From VAXT01 sp963774625 (lineage in GTDB: Bacteria; Actinomycetota; Thermoleophilia; Gaiellales; Gaiellaceae): DNA of 64,000 nt. Shown here one piece after another: positions 45,275-53,105 of this stretch. A program made the translations under genes and the position numbers. Each line of letters starts with the position of its first letter. Within the stretch, counting starts at the first letter, position 1. The notes beneath the pieces were generated by a model. That model saw nothing but the letters and a program-made list of their open reading frames with translations, was not told the DNA's origin and did no database searches. Location of the stretch: NCBI GenBank assembly GCA_963774625.1, contig CAVZFQ010000014.1, positions 101,877 to 165,876 on the forward strand, read 5' to 3'.

Positions 45275-48226
45275 GTGATCGATCGAACGCGATCGCGCGG
45301 CCGTTGGCTTGCCGCGCTGGCGCTCGGGTTCGCGATTGTGCTTGTCGGCACGCTCGCGGCCGGGGCGAGCGCAGGCGCACCGGACGGAGTGTGCGCATCC
45401 ATCGACAAGTTCGGCCTGGAGAAGCAAACCAACATCAACGCCGCGCGGATCCTCGCGAGCTGTGACCGCGGTGAGGGAGGTTTCACCGGCCATGAGTTTT
45501 CGGCTCTTCGCCAGCTAGGTGCTACGGCGCCTGACCTCGGCGGGATCGATAAAGACGTCACCGCCGCCTCGGGCGAAACGGCCCCGCATGTGACGCAGTC
45601 CGAAACCCAGACCTGGGCGGAGGGCAACACGACCGTGGTCACCTACAACGACTCGAAGACTGCGCCGGCGTGTTACTCGGGCGGCTCTTACTCGCAGGAC
45701 GACGGCGTGACCTGGAACTACCTCACCACGAGGCCGTTCTGCACGGGACACGGAACCGGTTTCGGCGATCCGGTCGTCTTTTATGACCGGGCGCACGCCA
45801 TCTGGATCGCGGTCTTCCTTGCATCGGGTTGCGGGGGCCAGGGTCTCGGCGTCTGGAGGTCTGTGGACGGCGCTACCTGGACGACCGGCGCCTGCGCCCA
45901 CAACGGTTCGAGTGACGATCGCGAGTCCGGGTGGGTCGACAACGACCCGACGAGCCCGTTCTACGGACGGATGTACATCACGTGGAACAACTTCGCGGCC
46001 GGGCAGAACATCTACTCCATCCATTCGAGCGATGGTGGTCTGACCTGGAGCTCGCCGGTGCAGGTGCAGACCGGCGCGTTCATCCGCAACGTGCAGGTCA
46101 CGACCGGCGTCGGCGGTACGGGCACGGTCTTCATCGCCGGCATGAACGAGGGCGGCGGCGGGGTTGCCCCACGCCAGAACCTCGTTTACCGCTCGACCAA
46201 CGGCGGCGTTTCGTACAGCCCCGTCACCATGGGGCCGACGTTCACGCCTCCGGGAGTCTCGAACTGCAGCACGAACTCGTACTTCCGCGGCATGTTCAAC
46301 ACGCCGACGACCGGTTACTGGCGCTACATGGGCTGGGGCGACATCGGCGCCGGCCCGAACGGGATCATCCACTACGCGTACACGCAGGATGGCGCCGGCG
46401 CTGACGCCGGGGACATCTACTACACGCGCTCCACCGACAACGGACTCACCTGGAGCCCCGGAGTCAAGATCGACGGAGACGGCAGCACACGCTCGCAGTG
46501 GATGCCGTCGCTTTCCGCCGCTCCGACGGCGACAGGCCACGTGATGATCAGCTGGTACGACGCCCGGAACACAACCGGCGATGACCTCGAGCGCTGGGGA
46601 ACGGTCTCGAGTGACAACGGGGCCACCTGGTCGAACGCTCAGGTGATCAGCGACGTCGTCAGTCCGAAGCCGCTGCAGCCGGACCCGAACGTCCAGGCCT
46701 GCTACACCGGCGACTACGACCGGAGCTACAGCAACACCGCCAACCACTACAGCGCGTGGGTCGACGGTCGAGTCCTGATCGGCGGCGCCTCGCAGCAGAA
46801 CGTGTTCTTCGACAAGGTCGCGGTCGGGCCACCACCTCCGCCGGCCCCGAACCTCGTCCACGATCTGACGACGCTGTTCGACGACGGTGACGGCGTGATC
46901 GAGCCCGGCGAGTCCTTCGGTCTCGACGAGCGGATCCGGAACGCCGGCAACCTCGGCGCTACCGGCATCAGCGGTGTGCTGAGCACTACGACGCCGGGGA
47001 TCACGATCACCACAGCCAACTCGGCGTACCCGAACCTCGCACCAGGGGCGACCGGAACGAACGCCACGCGCTTCATGGCGAACGCCTCGGCCGGCCTCAC
47101 GTGCGGTGGCGTGGTCAACTTCACGCTCGCACTGACCACCGCTCAGGGACCGTTCAACGTGAACTTCAGCGTTCCGAAGCAGCAGTGCGGCTACCAGATC
47201 ACGACTCAGACCGGGCAGCCGATCATCCCGGGCACGGCGAACATCGGCAACAGCGGCGATGACATCGTGACCCCGATCACGTTCCCGTTCCCGGTGACCG
47301 TCTATGGCACGACACACACGGCGGGAACCGCCAGCTCGAACGGCAACCTGCAGATCGGCACGTCGAGCACCGCGTACTCGAACGAGTGCTTGCCGACTTC
47401 GATCTTCGGGATGGTGCTGACGCCGTACTGGGACGACCTCCACACGGGTGGTGCATCCGAGGGCATCTTCACCGCCACCACGGGCACCCCGCCAAACCGG
47501 CAGTTCATCATCGAGTGGCGAACGCACTACTTCTCGGGAGCCGGCACGGCGAACTTCGAGATCATCTTCACCGAGGGCTCAGGCGTCATCCGCTACCGCT
47601 ACGGCGTGGAGCGCGACGGCGGTGCCTCGGCGACGATCGGCATCCAGGAGAGCCCGGCGGTAGCGAATGAGTTCTCGTGCAACACCGCATCGGTGACCAA
47701 CGGCACGCAGATCACATTCACGCCGGTTGGTGGGCCACCACCGCCGCCGCCGCCGCCACCACCACCACCACCACCACCGCCACCTCCGCCACCTCCGCCT
47801 CCACCGCCGCCGCCACCACCACCACCACCTCCGCCGCCTCCGCCGCCACCGCCTCCGCCGCCACCGCCTCCACCACCTCCGCCTCCGCCGCCACCACCGC
47901 CACCTCCGCCTCCGCCACCACCGCCTCCGCCACCACCGCCTCCGCCACCACCACCGCCACCACCGCCACCTCCGCCACCTCCGCCACCACCACCACCGCC
48001 GCCTCCGCCTCCTCCGGCCCCACCGCCGGCTCGCTGTCGCGTGCCGAACGTGATCGGCCTGAGGCTGCAGACGGCCAGGGCGCGGATCCGGGCGCGGCGC
48101 TGTCGCGTCGGCACGATCCGCAGGGTTCGCTCCCGGCGCGTTGGCCGTGTTCTCGGCCAGAGCCCGCGGGGCGGCGCAGTCCGGCCCGTCAACTTCAGGG
48201 TCAACCTGCGGGTAGGACGCAGGTAG
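45275..48226 (+). CDS. secreted propeller - CARDB-like - nidogen-like - polyproline - PASTA protein (P3)
   Basis: A 983-residue mosaic protein. A signal peptide is followed by a BNR-like propeller (about 85-515) closely related to P1, then a CARDB-like beta domain (about 525-640; LVHDLTTLFDDGDG, PGESFGLDERIRNAG), then a nidogen-like domain (about 645-815; QTGQPIIPGTANIG, SSNGNLQIG, WDDLHTGGASEGIF). A run of 94 prolines (47735-48016) and the PASTA tail finish it. The CARDB-like and nidogen-like modules recur at 49346-51349. Wall attachment through PASTA is inferred. The uninterrupted proline run implies dependence on elongation factor P. Confidence 0.87.
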   Translation: MIDRTRSRGRWLAALALGFAIVLVGTLAAGASAGAPDGVCASIDKFGLEKQTNINAARILASCDRGEGGFTGHEFSALRQLGATAPDLGGIDKDVTAASGETAPHVTQSETQTWAEGNTTVVTYNDSKTAPACYSGGSYSQDDGVTWNYLTTRPFCTGHGTGFGDPVVFYDRAHAIWIAVFLASGCGGQGLGVWRSVDGATWTTGACAHNGSSDDRESGWVDNDPTSPFYGRMYITWNNFAAGQNIYSIHSSDGGLTWSSPVQVQTGAFIRNVQVTTGVGGTGTVFIAGMNEGGGGVAPRQNLVYRSTNGGVSYSPVTMGPTFTPPGVSNCSTNSYFRGMFNTPTTGYWRYMGWGDIGAGPNGIIHYAYTQDGAGADAGDIYYTRSTDNGLTWSPGVKIDGDGSTRSQWMPSLSAAPTATGHVMISWYDARNTTGDDLERWGTVSSDNGATWSNAQVISDVVSPKPLQPDPNVQACYTGDYDRSYSNTANHYSAWVDGRVLIGGASQQNVFFDKVAVGPPPPPAPNLVHDLTTLFDDGDGVIEPGESFGLDERIRNAGNLGATGISGVLSTTTPGITITTANSAYPNLAPGATGTNATRFMANASAGLTCGGVVNFTLALTTAQGPFNVNFSVPKQQCGYQITTQTGQPIIPGTANIGNSGDDIVTPITFPFPVTVYGTTHTAGTASSNGNLQIGTSSTAYSNECLPTSIFGMVLTPYWDDLHTGGASEGIFTATTGTPPNRQFIIEWRTHYFSGAGTANFEIIFTEGSGVIRYRYGVERDGGASATIGIQESPAVANEFSCNTASVTNGTQITFTPVGGPPPPPPPPPPPPPPPPPPPPPPPPPPPPPPPPPPPPPPPPPPPPPPPPPPPPPPPPPPPPPPPPPPPPPPPPPPPPPPPPPPPPPPPPPPPPPPAPPPARCRVPNVIGLRLQTARARIRARRCRVGTIRRVRSRRVGRVLGQSPRGGAVRPVNFRVNLRVGRR
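47735..48016 (+). repeat. 94-codon uninterrupted polyproline tract
   Basis: 282 bases of tandem CCA/CCG/CCT codons encode 94 consecutive prolines in P3. The complementary strand is an uninterrupted GGN-type repeat with G-quadruplex potential. Confidence 0.9.
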
Positions 48227-48262
48227 GAAGCAACCAAGACGAATGAAAACGGGGCGCCCGTC
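48030..48262 (+). repeat. PASTA-tail cassette with terminator arm, duplicated copy 2
   Basis: Nearly identical to 41704-41936, including the 3' UTR bases GAAGCAACCAAGACGAATGA. The conservation of untranslated sequence points to recent duplication or gene conversion. Confidence 0.85.
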
Positions 48263-48290
48263 GACAAGGCGGGCGCCCCGCTTCTTCTTC
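48246..48290 (+). terminator. hairpin terminator after P3
   Basis: Stem CGGGGCGCCCG (48250-48260) / CGGGCGCCCCG (48270-48280), followed by CTTCTTCTTC. Confidence 0.8.
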
Positions 48291-48311
48291 ATGACACCGT
48301 GAGGAGCGTGA

Positions 48312-49337
48312 ATGCGACCGACCTCAGGACGTAGGCGAGTCCTCTCGAGGTGGGCGCTCCTCGGGGCCGTCTCGCTCGTCGCCCTCGCGGCCGCCGGCCC
48401 GGCAGGTCCCGCCGGTGATAGCCCGCTCGGGGACTACACGATCGAGACCCAGACGGGGCAGCCGATCATCCCCGGCACGACCAACATCGGGAACTCGTGC
48501 GACGACTGCACGACGCCGATCAGCCTGCCGTTCCCGGTTCAGTTCTACGACGGCACCTTCAACACCGCCAACGTGAGCTCGAACGGAAATCTCCAGTTCG
48601 ACAGCAACGACCCGGATTACTTCAACGAGTGCCTGCCGACTGCGACGTTCGGCCATACGATCGCCCCGCACTGGGACGACCAGCTGACGAACGAGGGGGG
48701 CGGAATCTTCACGGCGACGATCGGCACCCCGCCGAATCGGGTCTTCGTGATCGAGTGGCGGGACGTCAGGTACTTCAACCACGACGGCACCGCCACGTAC
48801 GAGATCCTCCTCACGGAGGGATCGCCGAACATCTCGGTGATCTATGGCGCGACGTTCAACCAAGGTGCTCTGGCGACCTCCGGTATCCAGCGGAACTCGA
48901 CCTCGGCAAGTCAGTACTCGTGCAATGCGGCGACTCTGGCCAACGGCCTGCGGGTGAACTACATCCGCGACGGTTCGCCACCTCCGCCGCCGCCGCCTCC
49001 ACCACCGCCTCCACCGCCGCCACCGCCGCCACCTCCACCGCCACCTCCACCACCACCGCCGCCACCGCCGCCGCCACCACCACCGCCGCCACCGCCACCA
49101 CCACCACCACCACCACCTCCCCCGCCGGCCCCACCGCCGGCCCGCTGTCGCGTGCCGAACGTGATCGGCCTGCGGCTGGCAACGGCGAGGGCGCGGATCC
49201 GGGCACGGCGCTGTCGCGTCGGCACGATCCGCAGGGTTCGCTCCCGGCGCGTTGGCCGTGTCGTCGGCCAGAGCCCGCGGGGCGGCTCGGTCCGGCGGGT
49301 CAACTTCAGGGTCAACTTGCGGGTCGGACGCAGGTAG
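48312..49337 (+). CDS. secreted nidogen-like - polyproline - PASTA protein (P4)
   Basis: A 341-residue protein, the smallest of the mosaic family. A signal peptide (WALLGAVSLVALAAAGPAGPAG) is followed by one nidogen-like domain (about 40-215; QTGQPIIPGTTNIG, SSNGNLQFDS, FTATIGTPPNRVFVIEWR), a tract of about 53 prolines and the PASTA domain. The PASTA variant here (GLRLATAR, GRVVGQSPRGGSVRRVNF) is the same as in the protein ending at 52555 and differs from the P1/P3 variant. GAGGAG (48301-48306) precedes ATG 48312. It is followed after 8 bases by the next family member, so the two are probably co-transcribed. Confidence 0.86.
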   Translation: MRPTSGRRRVLSRWALLGAVSLVALAAAGPAGPAGDSPLGDYTIETQTGQPIIPGTTNIGNSCDDCTTPISLPFPVQFYDGTFNTANVSSNGNLQFDSNDPDYFNECLPTATFGHTIAPHWDDQLTNEGGGIFTATIGTPPNRVFVIEWRDVRYFNHDGTATYEILLTEGSPNISVIYGATFNQGALATSGIQRNSTSASQYSCNAATLANGLRVNYIRDGSPPPPPPPPPPPPPPPPPPPPPPPPPPPPPPPPPPPPPPPPPPPPPPPPPPAPPPARCRVPNVIGLRLATARARIRARRCRVGTIRRVRSRRVGRVVGQSPRGGSVRRVNFRVNLRVGRR

Positions 49338-49345
49338 GAACAGGC

Positions 49346-51349
49346 ATGCGATCGGTTTCGAGGTGGGCCCTTCGGGCCGCCGTCTCGCTCGTCGCTCTCG
49401 CCGGGGCCGGGCCCGCGGGCGCCGAGGTCCTCTACGACCAGTACAACAACCCCGGCCCGTTCGCCGCGGGCTCGCAGAACTTCGAGGCCTCGCAGAACGC
49501 CTTCGACACCGAGCTCGCGGACGACTTCGTCGTCGCAGCGGCCAACGGCTGGCTCGTCAACCAGATCGAGATCGACGGCCAGTACTTCAACGGCCCTGGC
49601 CCAGCGTCGACCTTCAACGTGCGCTTCTATGCCGACGCCGGCGGGCTACCGGGCTCGGAGGTAGCGGCCAGGACGAATGTGAGCTTCGCGCCCGGTCCGG
49701 CAGCGGGCGACGTCGTGATCGCATTGACGCCGGGGATCCCGCTCGCCGTCGGCACCTACTGGCTCTCGGTGCAGGCGAATCAGAACTTCATCCCCGCTGG
49801 TCAGTGGGGCTGGACGGATCGGACGGTGCAGTCGAACCAGGGCGCCGCCTGGCGCAACCCGGGCAACGGGCTCGGGACCGGGTGCACGTCGTGGGGCCGG
49901 CGCGCCACGACCTGCAACGTCGATGCCGCTTCTCCAGACCAGGTCTATCGAATCTCCGGGAACATCGGCGCCGGCGGGCCGCAGCTCGTGCACGACCTGA
50001 TGACGATCTTCGACGAGGACGGCGACGGCCACCTCGAGCCGGGCGAGTCCTTTGGCCTCGACGAGCGGATCCGCAACACCGGCGGCGAGACGGCGACGGG
50101 CATCGGCAGCGTGCTGACGGCACAGTCGGCGGGCGTCACGGTCACTCAGCCCAACTCGGCGTATCCAGATCTTCCGTCCGGCGGGACGGCGACGAACACG
50201 ACTCGCTTCGAGGGCGAGGTCGATGCTGCGGCGGCCTGCGGGGTCAACCTGAACTTACGGCTCAACCTGACGACGGCGCAGGGCACGTTCCAGATCGACC
50301 TCGTCGTGCAGGTGGCGGGCTGCGACTACACGATCCAGCAGCAGACCGGCCAGGCGATCGTTCCGGGAACGACCGAGCTGGCGAACTCGTGCGACGACTG
50401 CACGACGCCCGTCACGCTGCCCTTCCCGGTGACCGTCTACGGCCAGACGTTCACAGCGGCAACCGTCAGCTCGAACGGGAACCTGCAGTTCAACGGGAGC
50501 TCGACGGCGTACACCAACGAGTGCCTGCCGACGAGTGACCTGGGGGTCGTGATCGCTCCGTTCTGGGACGACCTGCTGACGAACGGGACCGGAGGGATCT
50601 ACGTGGCGACGCTCGGTACGCCACCGAATCGTCGCTTCGTGGTCGAGTGGCGCAACGTCGAGTACTTCAGCGGCGACGGCACGACGACGTTCGAGATCAT
50701 CCTCACGGAGGGGTCGGGCACCCTCTCGGTCATCTACGGGCCGAGCGCCGATCAGGGGCTGTCGGCGACGTCGGGCATCCAGGACGGACTCGCTCGGTCG
50801 AACGAGTTCTCCTGCAACGCGGCGACGCTCGTTCCCGGGCTTCGGCTGAACTATGTGCCGACCGGCCAGCCTCCGCCACCACCGCCTCCGCCACCGCCTC
50901 CGCCTCCGCCTCCGCCTCCGCCACCGCCTCCGCCTCCACCGCCGCCACCTCCGCCGCCACCTCCACCACCACCACCGCCACCACCGCCACCACCGCCGCC
51001 TCCGCCACCACCTCCGCCTCCGCCTCCGCCACCACCTCCGCCTCCGCCACCGCCACCTCCGCCTCCACCTCCGCCACCACCGCCTCCGCCACCACCTCCG
51101 CCTCCGCCACCTCCGCCACCGCCTCCGCCGCCTCCTCCGGCCCCACCGCCGGCTCGCTGTCGCGTGCCGAACGTGATCGGCCTGAGGCTGCAGACGGCCA
51201 GGGCGCGGATCCGGGCGCGGCGTTGCCGCGTCGGCACGATCCGCAGGGTTCGCTCCCGGCGTGTCGGCCGCGTGCTCGGCCAGAGCCCACGGGGCGGCGC
51301 GGTACGGGCCGTCAACTTCAGGGTCAACCTGCGGGTAGGACGCCGCTAG
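49346..51349 (+). CDS. secreted module C - CARDB-like - nidogen-like - polyproline - PASTA protein (P5)
   Basis: A 667-residue mosaic. A signal peptide (RAAVSLVALAGAGPAGA) is followed by an unrecognised beta-sandwich-like module (about 28-205; LYDQYNNPG, NFEASQNAFDTELADDFVV, GTYWLSVQANQNF). A CARDB-like module follows (about 210-330; LVHDLMTIFDEDGDG, PGESFGLDERIRNTG), then a nidogen-like module (about 333-505; QTGQAIVPGT, SSNGNLQFNG). Ninety consecutive prolines (50870-51139) and a PASTA tail finish it. The first module is shared with P6 and the other two with P3. ATG 49346 is 8 bases after the P4 stop. Confidence 0.87.
   Translation: MRSVSRWALRAAVSLVALAGAGPAGAEVLYDQYNNPGPFAAGSQNFEASQNAFDTELADDFVVAAANGWLVNQIEIDGQYFNGPGPASTFNVRFYADAGGLPGSEVAARTNVSFAPGPAAGDVVIALTPGIPLAVGTYWLSVQANQNFIPAGQWGWTDRTVQSNQGAAWRNPGNGLGTGCTSWGRRATTCNVDAASPDQVYRISGNIGAGGPQLVHDLMTIFDEDGDGHLEPGESFGLDERIRNTGGETATGIGSVLTAQSAGVTVTQPNSAYPDLPSGGTATNTTRFEGEVDAAAACGVNLNLRLNLTTAQGTFQIDLVVQVAGCDYTIQQQTGQAIVPGTTELANSCDDCTTPVTLPFPVTVYGQTFTAATVSSNGNLQFNGSSTAYTNECLPTSDLGVVIAPFWDDLLTNGTGGIYVATLGTPPNRRFVVEWRNVEYFSGDGTTTFEIILTEGSGTLSVIYGPSADQGLSATSGIQDGLARSNEFSCNAATLVPGLRLNYVPTGQPPPPPPPPPPPPPPPPPPPPPPPPPPPPPPPPPPPPPPPPPPPPPPPPPPPPPPPPPPPPPPPPPPPPPPPPPPPPPPPPPPPPPPPPPPAPPPARCRVPNVIGLRLQTARARIRARRCRVGTIRRVRSRRVGRVLGQSPRGGAVRAVNFRVNLRVGRR
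50870..51139 (+). repeat. 90-codon uninterrupted polyproline tract
   Basis: 270 bases of CCN codons encode 90 consecutive prolines in P5. Short internal repeats such as CCTCCGCCACCACC recur, a substrate for slippage. Confidence 0.9.
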
Positions 51350-51409
51350 CTCAACGCAAGCTTTCTTTTTCTACGCAGGGCTGTTAGAAACGCCTGGAAC
51401 GAGCAATCT

Positions 51410-51423
51410 AGGGGAGGGGAGGG
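51410..51423 (+). promoter_or_regulatory. shared ribosome binding site upstream of P6
   Basis: AGGGGAGGGGAGGG, with its last block 10 bases before ATG 51434. TAGAAA at about 51385 may be the -10 box; the -35 is weak. Confidence 0.55.
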
Positions 51424-51433
51424 TGCGTTTTCC

Positions 51434-52555
51434 ATGCACCGACGTTACGAAGGAGGGTGCGGCCGCTTGCGGGGCCCTAAGGCCCTAGCCCGATCCATCT
51501 GCCTGCTTGCAGTCGTCGTCGGCGGCCTCGTGCTGGCCTCGACTGCTGCGGCGGTTTCGTTCGCGAACTCGACGCCGATCGCGATCCCTGACGGGGGCAT
51601 CCTGTACGACCAGTACAACAATCCAGGCACCAACGGCACCAGCTCGCAGAACTTCGAGACATCGTTCAACCAATACGACTCTGAGCTGGCAGACGACTTC
51701 GTCGTTCCGGCGGGACCCGACTGGAGCGTCAGCGGCGTCGACGTCGACGGCGTCTACTTCAACGGGCCCGGCCCGGCGACGTCGTTCAACGTGAGTTTCT
51801 ACCAGGACGCTGCCGGCCTACCGGGAACGCTCGTCGCTGCCCGCCCGACGCAGGCGTTCACGGGGACGGCAGGCGATGCTGTGATCACGATCAGTCCGGC
51901 GGTCACGCTGGTTCCTGGCACCTACTGGGTGTCGGTGCAGGCGAATCAGAACTTCACGCCTTTCGGACAGTGGGGTTGGATCGATCGCACAGTTACCTCC
52001 AACCAGGGCGCCGCGTGGCGAAACCCGGGTGGGGGCCTCCCGCCGCCTCCGTGCCTCTCCTGGGCGCGGCGCGCGACGACCTGCAACATTGACCCACTGG
52101 CGCCTGATCAGGTCTTCCGGATCCGCGGAACGGGGGGGCCACCTCCACCTCCGCCGCCGCCTCCGCCTCCGCCGCCACCGCCTCCGCCACCACCTCCGCC
52201 ACCACCTCCGCCTCCACCTCCGCCACCTCCACCTCCACCTCCACCTCCCCCGCCGCCACCTCCTCCCCCGCCGCCTCCGCCTCCGCCACCACCTCCACCT
52301 CCACCTCCGCCACCTCCGCCACCTCCACCGCCACCTCCGCCGCCGGCCCCACCGCCGGCCCGCTGTCGCGTGCCGAACGTGATCGGCCTGCGGCTGGCAA
52401 CGGCCAGGGCGCGGATCCGGGCACGGCGCTGTCGCGTCGGCACGATCCGCAGGGTTCGCTCCCGGCGCGTTGGCCGTGTCGTCGGCCAGAGCCCGCGGGG
52501 CGGCTCGGTCCGGCGGGTCAACTTCAGGGTCAACCTGCGAGTCGGCCGCCGCTAG
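51434..52555 (+). CDS. secreted module C - polyproline - PASTA protein (P6)
   Basis: A 373-residue protein. A signal segment (ICLLAVVVGGLVLASTAAAVS) starts after a basic N-terminus. The unrecognised module shared with P5 follows (about 50-235; LYDQYNNPG, NFETSFNQYDSELADDFVV, FNGPGPATSFNVSFY, GTYWVSVQANQNF). Then come a tract of about 70 prolines (52139-52345) and the PASTA domain. The module is reminiscent of PEP-CTERM-associated or choice-of-anchor beta-sandwich domains, but no confident family can be named. ATG 51434 is chosen from the ribosome site. Confidence 0.84.
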   Translation: MHRRYEGGCGRLRGPKALARSICLLAVVVGGLVLASTAAAVSFANSTPIAIPDGGILYDQYNNPGTNGTSSQNFETSFNQYDSELADDFVVPAGPDWSVSGVDVDGVYFNGPGPATSFNVSFYQDAAGLPGTLVAARPTQAFTGTAGDAVITISPAVTLVPGTYWVSVQANQNFTPFGQWGWIDRTVTSNQGAAWRNPGGGLPPPPCLSWARRATTCNIDPLAPDQVFRIRGTGGPPPPPPPPPPPPPPPPPPPPPPPPPPPPPPPPPPPPPPPPPPPPPPPPPPPPPPPPPPPPPPPPPPPPPAPPPARCRVPNVIGLRLATARARIRARRCRVGTIRRVRSRRVGRVVGQSPRGGSVRRVNFRVNLRVGRR

Positions 52556-52579
52556 CCCAGTCAGCGAAACAACGAACCA

Positions 52580-52612
52580 AAAACGGGGCGCCCTACGGGG
52601 CGCCCCGCTCTA
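52580..52612. terminator. hairpin terminator between P6 and the convergent flavin reductase gene
   Basis: Stem CGGGGCGCC (52584-52592) / GGCGCCCCG (52599-52607), with AAAAA on the left and CTCTATT on the right; probably works in both directions. Confidence 0.75.
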
Positions 52613-52613
52613 T

Positions 52614-53078
52614 TCAGACCGCGACGTAGCTCTGCCGTAGGTAGACGAGCGCGTCCCGGCCGGGGCCCCGCTCGACGTTCGCAACCTCTCCGACGAAGAG
52701 CGTGTGGTCGCCGGTCGGGTGCTCCCCGGCCCGGCTGCAGGTGATCCAGCCGAGGGCCCCTTCGAGGAGCGGGGGGCCCTCGCCCTCGCGTACCCCGATC
52801 CCTTCCCAGAGCCCGATCGGCGGCATTCCGCGCGCGAAGTGGCCGGCAAGGCGTTCCTGATCACCGGCCAGCAGGCTGACCGCGAAGGTCTCCGCCTGCC
52901 GCAGGAGCTCGTGGAGGGCTGCCTGGCGGCTGATCGCGACGCCGAGCAAAGGAGGCTCCAGAGACAACGAGAGCAAGGAAACAACGGTCAGCCCGAGTCG
53001 CTCACCCTCGACGTCGACGGTGACCACCGAGACGGGGGCGGGGACGTTGCGCAGGAGTGAGCGCAGATCGTCGGCCAC
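52614..53078 (-). CDS. flavin reductase-like FMN-binding protein
   Basis: A 154-residue stand-alone member of the flavin reductase family. It begins DDLRSLLRNVPAPVSVVTVD. The FMN/substrate segments are VVSLLSLSLEPPLLGVAISR, FAVSLLAGDQERLAGHFA and GDHTLFVGEVANVE, ending ALVYLRQSYVAV. It is homologous to the C-terminal domain of the fusion protein at 200-1630. It would reduce FMN with NAD(P)H for a monooxygenase, but no partner gene is adjacent here. It starts at GTG 53078. Confidence 0.9.
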   Translation of the reverse strand: MADDLRSLLRNVPAPVSVVTVDVEGERLGLTVVSLLSLSLEPPLLGVAISRQAALHELLRQAETFAVSLLAGDQERLAGHFARGMPPIGLWEGIGVREGEGPPLLEGALGWITCSRAGEHPTGDHTLFVGEVANVERGPGRDALVYLRQSYVAV

Positions 53079-53105
53079 GCGCCGATCATAGGGTCTAGCT
53101 ACGTG

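Noticed and set aside
47735..48016. Regular short repeats considered as a CRISPR array or minisatellite
   Set aside because: No direct repeat/spacer structure; the repeats are coding trinucleotides in an intact frame.
47599..48267. Long minus-strand open frames made of poly-glycine opposite the proline tracts (also at 43270, 48959, 50851, 52108)
   Set aside because: They are antisense shadows of CCN repeats, without starts, ribosome sites or recognisable ends.
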